From CBDFLA01 sp965248915 (GTDB lineage Bacteria > Pseudomonadota > Alphaproteobacteria > M2410), in contig OZ252216.1 of NCBI GenBank assembly GCA_965248915.1, positions 1,364,001 through 1,428,000 of the forward strand: a stretch of 64,000 nt of DNA. The letters are read 5' to 3'. Of this stretch, positions 53,409-62,300 are shown piece after piece. Both the position numbers and the translations under genes were made by a program. Within the stretch, counting starts at the first letter, position 1. Each line of letters starts with the position of its first letter. Under the pieces are notes generated by a model, which saw only the letters and a program-made list of their open reading frames with translations, was not told the DNA's origin and ran no database searches.

Positions 53409-54692
53409 ATGATGTTCAGAGGATCAATTTTCGTACTCGGCCTTTTCGCCGCCGCCCTATTGCTGCCCATGGCCCAAGCGCAAGAGGATCCCTACCAAAC
53501 TTTGTGCGGACCGGTCGACTCCGCGGACAACGCCTCCTTAAGGAACATTGGGATCTGGCGAACCGAAATCGGCGCACGGTTGCGACACGAACGCTATCTC
53601 GTTGACAAGACGTATATCAGCACCATCGAGCATCCGAACATTACGAAAATCAAACGTGCGCCTGACGGCACACGTATCCCCAAGATCACCGACCCCAAAG
53701 ATAGCCCGCCAAAGAAGATCAACCTCACGCCTTTCGAACGCCTTCGTAATTTCTTTGTCGGCAAACAAACCGGCTCACCGGTCACCACCGACTTCATGAT
53801 CAACGGTGCGAAAGTCAACGTCGCGCAAATTTATCAAGCCAATGCGAGCAATGGCTGGCAGGTTGTCCTGCAAAAAATCACCGAAGACACCCTGAATCGA
53901 TATCCCAATATGGATCCTGGCGTCGCAGATGTGGTTGCACGTTATGTATTGATCCAACATCTCCAATCCCTCATTGAGGCCCATTATGAATCAATTGTCA
54001 CCGACCTCGATCGTTGGCGATGTCTGCAGAATTATTCCACGGATGTAAATGCGGGGTTCGGCCTCTTTGATTTTGCCACTAGTCTCACCAACATCAACAA
54101 CGCGCAAGATCACTATGACAATCACCTTCGTATCGAATTCACTGGCGACGAAATTGATCTGAGTGTGTTTCTGGACTTCATGACAGAGGCCCGTGATGTT
54201 GCCGTGGCCGTCCTCCCCGATATCGAAGAAATTGAAAACTATACGCGCGACATTAGAGCCCGACCTCTCCCCATAGAAAGGGCTCTCTCGACCAATGTCG
54301 CCTCCCAGTCCTGGAATACAGTCAACGGTGAGAGCTTCATTACAACAGCCGTTGATGCTGTACCGCCGATTGAAAATGGCCTTAGCACAATGAATGCGGC
54401 GATCGCCGAACTTCAGACATTTCCAACGCAAGGCCCATTTGATGACGACGACTTTGCACGCATCCAGCAGATACTGACTGATTTTTCCACCGGTGGAACA
54501 CAGGTCTTCACGGTCCTGACCAATCTGAAAACTCTCTGGATCAATAACAACCGGTATTTGTCGACATTTCCAAATCCGTCGAGCCAATACCGCATGCCGA
54601 TCGACACGGAAGCGGCACTCAGTTCCACGCGAGCCCGAGCCTCAATGGACGAAATTGACACACTCAATCAGGTGATACAGTCAATCCAATAG
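53409..54692 (+). CDS. Exported protein of unknown function
   Basis: 427 aa from the ATG at 53409 (or the adjacent ATG at 53412), with GAGGAAG just upstream. A signal peptide covers residues about 1-25 (FVLGLFAAALLLPMAQAQ, AxA cleavage). The mature protein is acidic, mostly helical, with few cysteines and no membrane helix, so probably periplasmic or secreted. There is a proline/lysine-rich linker near residue 90 (ITDPKDSPPKKINLTPFE). I recognise no family. In the ancestral arrangement it would have converged on the CckA-type kinase gene, only about 20 bases away, before the 1.9-kb insertion. Confidence 0.78.
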   Translation: MMFRGSIFVLGLFAAALLLPMAQAQEDPYQTLCGPVDSADNASLRNIGIWRTEIGARLRHERYLVDKTYISTIEHPNITKIKRAPDGTRIPKITDPKDSPPKKINLTPFERLRNFFVGKQTGSPVTTDFMINGAKVNVAQIYQANASNGWQVVLQKITEDTLNRYPNMDPGVADVVARYVLIQHLQSLIEAHYESIVTDLDRWRCLQNYSTDVNAGFGLFDFATSLTNINNAQDHYDNHLRIEFTGDEIDLSVFLDFMTEARDVAVAVLPDIEEIENYTRDIRARPLPIERALSTNVASQSWNTVNGESFITTAVDAVPPIENGLSTMNAAIAELQTFPTQGPFDDDDFARIQQILTDFSTGGTQVFTVLTNLKTLWINNNRYLSTFPNPSSQYRMPIDTEAALSSTRARASMDEIDTLNQVIQSIQ

Positions 54693-54713
54693 CAAATGAA
54701 AGCAATGCGGAAA

Positions 54714-54756
54714 TCACTCGTCGCCAATAACGTCTTTCACTTTGGCGGCGAGTTGC
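54714..54756. repeat. Left direct repeat (distal copy of the cckA 3' end)
   Basis: 42 of 43 bases equal to 56614-56656; the only difference is G at 54744 against A at 56644, which is synonymous (Ala codon) if read as the kinase. In the minus-strand frame it encodes LAAKVKDVIGDE and a stop, the same as the genuine end of the kinase. Confidence 0.95.
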
Positions 54757-54799
54757 AACTGGTTACTTTGTATCGATTAGTCATCAGGTTCTTGTTGAC

Positions 54800-55612
54800 T
54801 TAGGCGGCATCTCCGTCCGCAAAATCATCAAAGAACGAAGATTCAAATGCAGGGATCTTCCTTTTTGAAGCCGTGACTTCCTTGTACTTAACTTGCTTGT
54901 CTTTGACCGTATCGTTCAACTGAGTTCGAAACCCCAAACTGCGAATTGTGCCCACAATTCGATCAGCCTCTCGTTGAGGCAACCGCCTCAAAATAGTCTC
55001 CGCTTTACCTTCAGAGCTTTCACTTAGAACGTAACATTCTCGAGTGACCGAACAAGGGTTGGTAATGAGGTGAAAACTAGAAAAGTCAACAAAATGACAA
55101 GCCGCGATAACCGGTTTCAAAACTTTCTCCCGATCACTTTCCAATATTTTCCTTCTTCGGAATCTAAGAATTTCGTCCCAAAAAGCTCGGACCGGCGACA
55201 TTGGAGAAATAAACAACATTGAAAGTGCGGATGGCCGCAAGAGCAACTCGAAAATGGCTTTGTAGAGTCCGGGAAAATCGTCGGCGAGTTGGGTCGGGTT
55301 AGAGCAGACGACCCATATCTCATCAGAATTAAGTTTCGAGACCTCTTCAACCCTTAGACTTGTCCCTCTTAGTTCAAAGACATTTCCCACATTTCCCATG
55401 GTCAAAAGAATTCCGTCTGCGCGCGCAACGGCTTCATGATTATCATTTTTCCAGAAGTGCTCCCTAACCGTCAGGACGTCGTCGACACGTATGTAGTCGG
55501 TCTCATCAGCGATACCTCTCGCCAATGTCTGCCGACTTCGCTTGATGATATCGGCCATCACGCGAATACTCAGCCCCAAAGTATCAACTATTTCGCTATC
55601 ACGACTAGACAT
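54800..55612 (-). CDS. Unrecognised protein with N-terminal helix-turn-helix-like segment
   Basis: 270 aa from the ATG at 55612, which has AAGGGGA directly upstream; the frame is open to a TTG at 55687. The N-terminus VDTLGLSIRVMADIIKRSRQTLARGI reads like an HTH (two helices with a tight turn). The centre DEIWVVCSNPTQLADDFPGLY recalls an alpha/beta sensor-like domain following HTHs in other proteins, but I cannot name a family. The C-terminus is basic then acidic (ESSFFDDFADGD). It lies inside the inserted segment, its codon use is AT-richer than the neighbours, and it may regulate or mobilise the element. Confidence 0.6.
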   Translation of the reverse strand: MSSRDSEIVDTLGLSIRVMADIIKRSRQTLARGIADETDYIRVDDVLTVREHFWKNDNHEAVARADGILLTMGNVGNVFELRGTSLRVEEVSKLNSDEIWVVCSNPTQLADDFPGLYKAIFELLLRPSALSMLFISPMSPVRAFWDEILRFRRRKILESDREKVLKPVIAACHFVDFSSFHLITNPCSVTRECYVLSESSEGKAETILRRLPQREADRIVGTIRSLGFRTQLNDTVKDKQVKYKEVTASKRKIPAFESSFFDDFADGDAA

Positions 55613-56121
55613 TACATCCCCTTCGGTTGCACCCAGCATTGTGGGTGGCACAAATTTTATTTCATCAGACTCATAATTTCTGTCCAATTTTTAACACACT
55701 ATGAACTTGCAGCCCAATTTGCATAGGGAATGTGACAATTATGTCCAGAAAGTTGGATTATCTTGCCTTTTCAAGTATCAATTTGGATAAGTTGATCCAA
55801 TTACGACCACATTATGGTACTCGATCATTCTCCAGCACAATCCCGTAAAACGTAATGTGACCTACTGCTCAGCGTAAAAATGTACATTTATGTCGAAACT
55901 TCAGAACAATTATTAGATAGATTGCGCAAACTGCTGACACACGAATTGATATAGTCGCAATTCGTATATATGGCCACATCGAGACCAAGTCAACTAGATA
56001 CACCCCAATTTCGGCACGCTGTGTCACGAAATAAAACAAGATCCAGAGAAAGGAATAGTGAATCGCCCAAATATTGACAAGTGTCCCACTATGGGCAATT
56101 CTCCATTTGGGAGGAGGAAAC
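55613..56121. other. AT-rich non-coding centre of the inserted segment
   Basis: About 510 bases between two divergent genes. It should contain both promoters; several TATA-like boxes are present but none with a well-spaced partner. A minus-strand frame at 55869-56204 encodes two hydrophobic stretches (IWAIHYSFLWILFYFVT and VSAVCAIYLIIVLKF), but it has no ribosome site and overlaps the start of the plus-strand gene, so I do not call it. Confidence 0.5.
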
Positions 56122-56607
56122 ATGCCTAAGAATGCAAGAGTCAAATCGACAACTCGTCGGATCGTCCGGGTGGCACGCAACATTGCAATATTTCGCGCTG
56201 CCATAGAACTGGCTATTCAGGCGAAGGACGGTGCAGATTGGATTGATGAGCATTGTTCATCGGAGATGCCCGCGAACTGCATCGTGAATGCGGGCAGCGA
56301 ATTTTGGGAAGACTTGAACGGCGACAACGACAACGAGCGAAGAGTCTGGATCCATCGCTTTGTTCGACAAAAATTTAACCTGATTCAGTTCAAAATCCGC
56401 GAATTTCTCAAATCGATTTGGCACAAAAGTAACAATGAAATCGTCAGACCTGCAGATATCCTTGAGGTAAAGTCGCCTTCGCTTCAAGTTCGCGCTCAGA
56501 TCGATGATCTTTTACCCGCTCTGTATGACGCATTCGCCAAAGTGAAGTCGACAAGCAAAGACGTTAAAATAGTGATCAGCATTGAGACCGCTAAAAACGC
56601 TGCTTAG
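56122..56607 (+). CDS. Unrecognised small protein of the inserted segment
   Basis: 161 aa from the ATG at 56122, preceded by an outstanding GGGAGGAGGAAAC. The N-terminus is strongly basic (PKNARVKSTTRRIVRVARN), followed by helices and a second basic region (RRVWIHRFVRQKFNLIQFKIREFLKS); nucleic-acid binding is plausible. Three segments of charged and hydrophobic residues alternate towards the C-terminus. No family recognised. The stop is 6 bases from the right direct repeat, showing that the element ends immediately after this gene. Confidence 0.6.
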   Translation: MPKNARVKSTTRRIVRVARNIAIFRAAIELAIQAKDGADWIDEHCSSEMPANCIVNAGSEFWEDLNGDNDNERRVWIHRFVRQKFNLIQFKIREFLKSIWHKSNNEIVRPADILEVKSPSLQVRAQIDDLLPALYDAFAKVKSTSKDVKIVISIETAKNAA

Positions 56608-56613
56608 GTCAAT

Positions 56614-56656
56614 TCACTCGTCGCCAATAACGTCTTTCACTTTAGCGGCGAGTTGC
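56614..56656. repeat. Right direct repeat (true 3' end of the cckA-like gene)
   Basis: Coding end of the kinase: last 13 codons and TGA stop on the minus strand. Matches 54714-54756 in 42 of 43 positions; the match begins at the kinase stop and two further bases (AA) outside it are also shared, after one mismatch. Confidence 0.95.
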
Positions 56657-59283
56657 TTGAGGCTGAAGGGCTTGGGTAAGAACACAAAGTCCTCAGGCCG
56701 TTCCAACTCGTCCTCAAAAGCATCTTCGGTGTAACCGGAGATAAAAATAATCTTGATGTCGGGGTGGATCTCCCTGACCTTCTTGGCCATGGTCGGACCA
56801 TCCATGTGCGGCATGACAACATCAGAGATCATCAAATCGATTTGGCCATTCGCCTCTTCAACGGCCTCCAGACCCAATTCCCCGTTCGCCGCCTCAATCA
56901 CGTCATAGCCCCGCGTCTTGAGGGCTCGCGACGCAAAGGCACGAACGGCATCTTCATCTTCAACCAAAAGAATGGTCCCCGTGCCCGTGAGGTCTTTCGC
57001 TTCAGACTTTTCTTGGGTTGCAGCGTCAACCCCCACATCCTCACCATGACTCTGGAAATAGATGCGGAAGGTCGTTCCTTGATCCGCAACACTCTCGGCA
57101 AATATGAACCCGCCTGTTTGTTTGACAATACCGTAAACCGTTGAGAGCCCAAGGCCGGTTCCTTCGCCAACCCCCTTGGTCGTGTAGAACGGTTCAAAGA
57201 TCTTGCCCAAATTCTCTTGCGCAATGCCGCAGCCTGAATCCTCAATTTCAAGGCACACATAGTCCGCAGAAGGCATGACGGAATGACCGAGTGCCTTGGC
57301 CTCTTCCGCACTCACATTGTAGGTCCTGATCGTCAGGCTGCCATCATCTTTCATCGCATCACGCGCATTGACCGCCAGATTGATAATCACTTGTTCGAGC
57401 TGACCTTGGTCCACTTTGATCAAACCAAGGTCGCGCTGATGAACCTCTTTGAGTTCGATTTTCTCACCCAGAAGCCGGTCGAGAAGCATTTTAGTTTCGG
57501 CAATTGCGTCGGACAGTCTGAGTACTTTCGGCACCAGCGTTTGTTTCCGGGAAAAAGCCAAAAGCTGGCGCACGAGATTTGCCGCACGGTTTGCATTCGT
57601 CTTGATCTGGTTGATGTCTGCGAACGAAGGATCACCAACTTTGTGCTGCCCCAGTAATAGATCGCAATATCCAATAATGGCGGTCAGCACATTGTTGAAG
57701 TCATGCGCCACACCGCCCGCCAACTGTCCCACAGCTTGCATTTTTTGAGATTGCGCAAACTGCATTTCCAATGACTTCTGATCCGTGGAATCGACAAAGT
57801 AGAGTGTAACGGCCGCATCCGAGCCTTGCGTCATCGCCTTGTTGGGGCTTGCATAGACTTGGCAAATCCGCGCCTTGGTGCCGCTCATATGGGCATCAAC
57901 CGGGTTCAGGCCGGCCTTGCCATCAGCGACCGCAGTGATGAGGTTCTGAACACCTTGCCGATCCTCATCATCGATCCCTCCAAGAACGCTTTCCCCAGGC
58001 AGCATAGAGGCCGATGATGCTTTGCGCATAACACGGTTGCTGTTGAGAACCACGCCTGCGCCGTCGACAATGGCGATGCCGACAGGTGCCGTCTCAATAA
58101 AGGCGTTGAGTTGTTCCGCTCTCTTTCCGGTGGATGCGACGTCTTGGTCCGGCGCCGCATCGTTGACAACCACTGTGGGTTCACTTTCGTAAATCAGGAA
58201 TGTCCGCTCATGACCCTCACCATGAAGCCCTTCATTTCGAAAGGCCTCAATCCGCACAAGAACATGCGACCCGTCTTTGCAAGTGAGTTTGATCGGCCCG
58301 TCATGGCGCAGATCCTCCAAAGCTGTTGGCGGATCAATGATATTAGAAACCGAAAGGTCTTTACCTTCTGTCGGCAATTCGCGTCCGGTCCACTCCCGCA
58401 AGAACCGATTGGCATAAACAACATTTCCCGCCTCATCGACCCGCATGATGCCAGCAGGAACCTCTTCGTATGTAACTGGGTTCGATTTCTCTAAGCCAAA
58501 GTTTTGTGCATCCTGCAACGTCTTTTCGTCGGTGATATCGAAGACTTCCCAAAAGCAATAGGTGCGATCTTGATCAACAGGTCGCGCATCGATCCGCAAC
58601 CAACAACTGCCCCGCGTTGGATCTCCTAGAGCGTTAAGCGCATCGCCGGTTAAGAACACGTCCTCAGAATCGCGCTCACCATGGCCTGCTTCTCTTTGCA
58701 GCCGATAGAGGGTTGCCAAGGCCTCATCATCGCCGGCAAGGATTTGCTCCAATGTGGTGACATGGCCAGTGGTGATATTGAACAATCGGTAATAAGCTGG
58801 ATTGGCGTAAATCCCATTCCCTTCAATTCCAGTAATCAATGCCGCATTGGGAGCCTGGTCAACCAAAGCAAAGGTGGCATGACGCGCTTTGGCTGCCGCC
58901 GTCACGCTAGCCTCACTTGGAAGGGGCTGTTGGTTCTTAAAAAGCCCTCCGCCAACCGACATGATCATGATGAAAGAGACGGCGTACACGCCGACAAGCA
59001 AGGTAAGTCCACCAATACCGGCAACACCTGGCTCGGAGGAAATAATGAACGGAGAAAGACCAATCGCAACCGCAACCAGACAAACGATCAGGAAAGTGAG
59101 ACGGTTCAGTTCTCTCGGGCGAAACTTGGACGCCAAAGACCCTCTAACGCCTTCTGGTGCCACATCAGAATCCGACGATGCGCCTTCTGTTTCGGGAGCA
59201 TTATCTGGATCAAAGGGAACGAGTTCACCGCCCTCTTTTGAAGATCGAGAAACATTGTTGTCTTCCATTTGCTCAGCACTCAT
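56614..59283 (-). CDS. cckA: CckA-type hybrid histidine kinase (PAS-PAS-HisKA-HATPase-REC)
   Basis: 889 aa. In alphaproteobacteria CckA phosphorylates, via ChpT, the master cell-cycle regulator CtrA. Layout: an acidic N-terminus, two membrane helices (about residues 63-110), PAS domains (about 135-260, 270-370 and 390-500), then the HisKA helix KMQAVGQLAGGVAHDFNNVL with phospho-His near residue 527. The HATPase has N box NLAVNARDAM and G boxes EDSGCGI and GEGTGLGLSTVYG. The receiver has phospho-Asp near residue 821 in MISDVVMPHMDGP and the Lys of FLPKPFS. The C-terminal 13 codons are duplicated 1.9 kb away. GGGAGGAC lies rather far from the ATG. Confidence 0.92.
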   Translation of the reverse strand: MSAEQMEDNNVSRSSKEGGELVPFDPDNAPETEGASSDSDVAPEGVRGSLASKFRPRELNRLTFLIVCLVAVAIGLSPFIISSEPGVAGIGGLTLLVGVYAVSFIMIMSVGGGLFKNQQPLPSEASVTAAAKARHATFALVDQAPNAALITGIEGNGIYANPAYYRLFNITTGHVTTLEQILAGDDEALATLYRLQREAGHGERDSEDVFLTGDALNALGDPTRGSCWLRIDARPVDQDRTYCFWEVFDITDEKTLQDAQNFGLEKSNPVTYEEVPAGIMRVDEAGNVVYANRFLREWTGRELPTEGKDLSVSNIIDPPTALEDLRHDGPIKLTCKDGSHVLVRIEAFRNEGLHGEGHERTFLIYESEPTVVVNDAAPDQDVASTGKRAEQLNAFIETAPVGIAIVDGAGVVLNSNRVMRKASSASMLPGESVLGGIDDEDRQGVQNLITAVADGKAGLNPVDAHMSGTKARICQVYASPNKAMTQGSDAAVTLYFVDSTDQKSLEMQFAQSQKMQAVGQLAGGVAHDFNNVLTAIIGYCDLLLGQHKVGDPSFADINQIKTNANRAANLVRQLLAFSRKQTLVPKVLRLSDAIAETKMLLDRLLGEKIELKEVHQRDLGLIKVDQGQLEQVIINLAVNARDAMKDDGSLTIRTYNVSAEEAKALGHSVMPSADYVCLEIEDSGCGIAQENLGKIFEPFYTTKGVGEGTGLGLSTVYGIVKQTGGFIFAESVADQGTTFRIYFQSHGEDVGVDAATQEKSEAKDLTGTGTILLVEDEDAVRAFASRALKTRGYDVIEAANGELGLEAVEEANGQIDLMISDVVMPHMDGPTMAKKVREIHPDIKIIFISGYTEDAFEDELERPEDFVFLPKPFSLKQLAAKVKDVIGDE

Positions 59284-59681
59284 CGAAATGGCTGCGTCCT
59301 CCCAGAATCAACGACCGGTCGATACCAACCTATCGCCGTTTGACCAAAGCTATAGCCGAATTTCGGGACCTGTTGGAAGGACCCTGCCTTAGAACAATCG
59401 AGCCAGCCAAAGCTCGATAATTAGCTCGCAACGGTTTTCGCCTATTCTTCCTTCACAATTCGTTAACCCTGTTACCACAATACAGCGCTTAGTTCTCCCT
59501 CACCTTCTTTTTATTTCAATGACTTAGGGCGAATACCTCACTCAAGAACACGATCACAAAAATGGTGCCAAGCCTTTAATTCGATCGACAATCGGTTACT
59601 ATTCTCGTTCCGGGGCAAAGGGGGGAATTCGAACATCACTTCCACAGACCGGTTGTATTGCAAATTTGAGGAATGTGTCTC
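59284..59681. other. Intergenic region between cckA and the S9 peptidase gene
   Basis: About 400 bases between divergent genes, AT-rich in the middle. It should hold both promoters. I see a TTAACC-type half site at 59463-59468 but not the full TTAA-N7-TTAA CtrA box, and no well-spaced -35/-10 pair. No RNA gene recognised. Confidence 0.4.
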
Positions 59682-61634
59682 GTGCCACGATGTATCGCCG
59701 TTTTCTTTTCTTGCCTTGCTCTAACCTGGATCGCCCTGCCAACTCACGCTCAAACAAACCCGGTCCGATTCGAACAGGGAAACCTCGTCATTGAAGGCAT
59801 TCCACCCATTCCAAAGAGAGTGAGTGAAAGGCTAAAGCAATACCAAAACACGCGAGCCGCCAGTTTTCGAGCTTGGCATCCAACTGGTGAAGCCATGCTC
59901 ATCGGGACCCGCTTTGGCAACACGTCTCAAATTCATCGCCTCAATGCACCTCTCGGCGCACGCAAGCAGCTGACATTTTTCGACGAGCCCATCAGCTTCG
60001 CAAAGTACCATCCTAGTGGCACGTCCTTCGTTTTCACGCGCGACACCAGCGGCAATGAAGACTATCGCATTTTCCTTTTCAACGAGACATCAGGTGTGAT
60101 TTCCGATCTTTCAAAAGAATCCGGACGCCACACCTCACCTTTGTTCAATCTCGATGGAACCAGACTCGCTTGGAGTTTTGTCGGACGCGGCTCCGATCAA
60201 TACAAAATCGTGCTTGCATGGGGCGCTGGCTACAAAGAACGACGGTCTTTCAAATTTGGTAAAGGCTTCTGGGCTCCGCTCGATTGGTCGGATGACAGCA
60301 CCAAATTGTTGTTAGTCCGAGGAATATCAAATTCAGACAGCGAATTGCACATCTTAGATATTGCCTCCGGCAACATCACGCAGATCAACCCATCAGCTGA
60401 GAAGATCATGTATCGCAATGGTGCCTTCACCCCCGACGGTCAATCGATCTATACGATCTCAAGTGAAGGCAGCGAATATCGAAACATCTACCGATACACT
60501 GTGTCCACAGGTTCAAAAGAAAACCTGACCACTGATGTTAACTGGGATGTGGTGGACATGGATTTGACCAATGACGGCAAATTCATCGTCTACGCTATCA
60601 ATGAAAACGGCAGTTCGCGCATTGAGATTTTGAGCACCAGCAATGGCCGCAAGCTACCCTCGCCAAAACTGCCGGTCGGCATTGCAAGCAACCTCAAATT
60701 TTCTCCGGATGGTCAACAACTCACCTACACTTTCAATTCGGCTGACACCCCAGGTAACATCTTCATCTACGATCGGCGCAAGAAACGCTCTGTGTTGTGG
60801 ACGGATTCAGAAGTCGGCGGACTAAACACCGACACTTTCGTAACACCGGTCCAATTCTCCTATCCTACTTTTGACCAAGTTGACGGCGCACCACGGCAAA
60901 TTCCCGCTTACATTTACCGTCCATCAGGAGACGGGCCGCACCCGGTGATCGTCTACATCCACGGTGGACCGACAAGCCAGTTCAAACCTTCGTTCATCAC
61001 ATCGTTTCAACACTGGGCTGTAGATCTGGGCATTGCCGTTGTCGCGCCAAATGTCAGGGGGTCCATCGGCTACGGCAAATCCTATTCAGACCTTGATAAC
61101 GGCAAGAACCGCGAAGACTCTGTGAAAGACATTGGCGCCCTCCTCGATTGGATCGAGACGCAACCCGACCTCGATAAGAACCGCATTGTCGTCTATGGCG
61201 GCTCCTATGGTGGCTACATGGTTCTCGCTTCGCTCGTCCACTACAATGACCGTCTGTCTGGCGGGATCAGCAGTGTGGGCATCAGCAATTGGGTAACGTT
61301 CCTGGAAAACACAAGCGCCTACCGCCGCGACAATCGCAGAGCTGAATATGGTGACGAAAGAGACCCCGCCATGCGGAGATTTCTTCAGGGGATCTCACCG
61401 CTCTCTCACGCCACAAAGATCTCAAAACCTCTGCTCATCATCCAAGGATTGAACGACCCACGTGTCCCGGTCACAGAATCCGAGCAGCTTCTGTCTGCCA
61501 TACGTAAGAACGGCGGCGCGGCATGGTATTTGATGGCAAAGGACGAAGGGCACGGATTCCGCAAAAAAGAAAACAAGGATTATCGATCCGCCGCGATCTC
61601 CCTCTTTCTTCAAGAGCACCTCGGCGTCCAGTAA
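59682..61634 (+). CDS. S9 family (prolyl oligopeptidase-type) serine peptidase, exported
   Basis: About 650 aa. GAGGA (59668-59672) is nine bases from the GTG at 59682; the ATG at 59673 is directly against it and so less likely. A signal peptide (IAVFFSCLALTWIALPTHAQ) sends it to the periplasm. The N-terminal half is a beta-propeller (repeats such as FSPDGQQLTY, FTPDGQSIYT). The C-terminal alpha/beta hydrolase has Ser in GGSYGGYM near residue 508, Asp in GLNDPRVPV and His in DEGHGF. Likely dipeptidyl or oligopeptidase in peptide scavenging. Confidence 0.9.
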   Translation: MPRCIAVFFSCLALTWIALPTHAQTNPVRFEQGNLVIEGIPPIPKRVSERLKQYQNTRAASFRAWHPTGEAMLIGTRFGNTSQIHRLNAPLGARKQLTFFDEPISFAKYHPSGTSFVFTRDTSGNEDYRIFLFNETSGVISDLSKESGRHTSPLFNLDGTRLAWSFVGRGSDQYKIVLAWGAGYKERRSFKFGKGFWAPLDWSDDSTKLLLVRGISNSDSELHILDIASGNITQINPSAEKIMYRNGAFTPDGQSIYTISSEGSEYRNIYRYTVSTGSKENLTTDVNWDVVDMDLTNDGKFIVYAINENGSSRIEILSTSNGRKLPSPKLPVGIASNLKFSPDGQQLTYTFNSADTPGNIFIYDRRKKRSVLWTDSEVGGLNTDTFVTPVQFSYPTFDQVDGAPRQIPAYIYRPSGDGPHPVIVYIHGGPTSQFKPSFITSFQHWAVDLGIAVVAPNVRGSIGYGKSYSDLDNGKNREDSVKDIGALLDWIETQPDLDKNRIVVYGGSYGGYMVLASLVHYNDRLSGGISSVGISNWVTFLENTSAYRRDNRRAEYGDERDPAMRRFLQGISPLSHATKISKPLLIIQGLNDPRVPVTESEQLLSAIRKNGGAAWYLMAKDEGHGFRKKENKDYRSAAISLFLQEHLGVQ

Positions 61635-61646
61635 AGCAGCTGTGAA

Positions 61647-62300
61647 CTAGTTCTTTTCCGGCGCCACAATGACTTCAAGCCTGGCGCCTTTAAGCCCCGG
61701 TTGCAGAGTGGTGTGGATTGGGATGTGTCGGTTGTATCCAGCTTCTGAGATACCATCCGCCGTTTCAATGGCCCGAATGAGATTGGCTTCCCACAACAAA
61801 CGCCAAATATGTACGGATTGACTTTGCTCGGCCGACGGCGCCGCACCGTAGCTTCCGATTGCGACGTCGTTGTCGATTTGCCGCAAAACTTCAGAAATTG
61901 ACGCCATGGTCTGGAGTTCCTGACGTGATCTTTCACCAGGATGGAAGCCCTTCATGACGATTGCCAATTCCCCATGATAGTTGATCGCGCTTGTACTCGC
62001 GAGCTCAGATCGTGCCAGATTACTTTTGACGATCATATGCAACGCATCAATCTTGATATCATCATCGAGAAACGCAATTGAGGGTACATCGGCCAAAGAA
62101 ATTTGGCTCGAGGGAGCAAACGTGTTGAACAAAGACGTTGAGAAGTCACGCCACGACTGACGGTCCAATACCGATGTTGAGAACAAAAGAACCGTGACAA
62201 CCAAACAAACGCCAACCAGATTACTAAGGGAAAGATCCCAAACCCGGCGCTCACAATTTGTCACCGATGAATACGGATCATGGACGCTCTCGAGGCTCAT
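61647..62300 (-). CDS. Inner-membrane-anchored protein, OmpA/MotB-like layout (second of a pair)
   Basis: 217 aa. A single membrane helix at about residues 26-45 (LSNLVGVCLVVTVLLFSTSVL) precedes a periplasmic part of about 170 residues; it ends with a GARLEVIVAPEKN strand like those of OmpA-type domains, and RRQDNDVAIGSYGAAPS-like text (here IDNDVAIGSYGAAPS) before a helix with IWRLLWEANLIRAIE. Peptidoglycan-binding residues of MotB are not clear, so the family call is tentative. Overlaps the preceding gene by 4 bases (ATGA), so coupled translation. Confidence 0.6.
   Translation of the reverse strand: MSLESVHDPYSSVTNCERRVWDLSLSNLVGVCLVVTVLLFSTSVLDRQSWRDFSTSLFNTFAPSSQISLADVPSIAFLDDDIKIDALHMIVKSNLARSELASTSAINYHGELAIVMKGFHPGERSRQELQTMASISEVLRQIDNDVAIGSYGAAPSAEQSQSVHIWRLLWEANLIRAIETADGISEAGYNRHIPIHTTLQPGLKGARLEVIVAPEKN

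Larger units (their letters stand above)
54714..56656. mobile_element. Putative 1.9-kb integrative/satellite element inserted in the 3' end of the cckA-like gene
   Basis: Bounded by a 43-bp direct repeat (54714-54756 and 56614-56656) with a 1900-base period; the right copy is the true 3' end of the kinase gene. The interior is visibly AT-richer than its surroundings and carries two genes in opposite orientation plus a long non-coding stretch. Deleting 1900 bases rebuilds a compact junction. No integrase, transposase or terminal inverted repeat is seen, so the element would be a non-autonomous or decayed one mobilised in trans. Both the element call and its mechanism are inference from the repeat. 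Confidence 0.6.

Noticed and set aside
55869..56204. Minus-strand frame with two hydrophobic stretches inside the inserted segment
   Set aside because: No ribosome site and overlap with the well-supported start of the plus-strand gene at 56122; AT-rich DNA easily gives hydrophobic frames. Kept only as a note.
59461..59475. TTAACC half site upstream of cckA as a CtrA box
   Set aside because: The second half is TTAC with 5-base spacing, not TTAA with 7; too weak to call.
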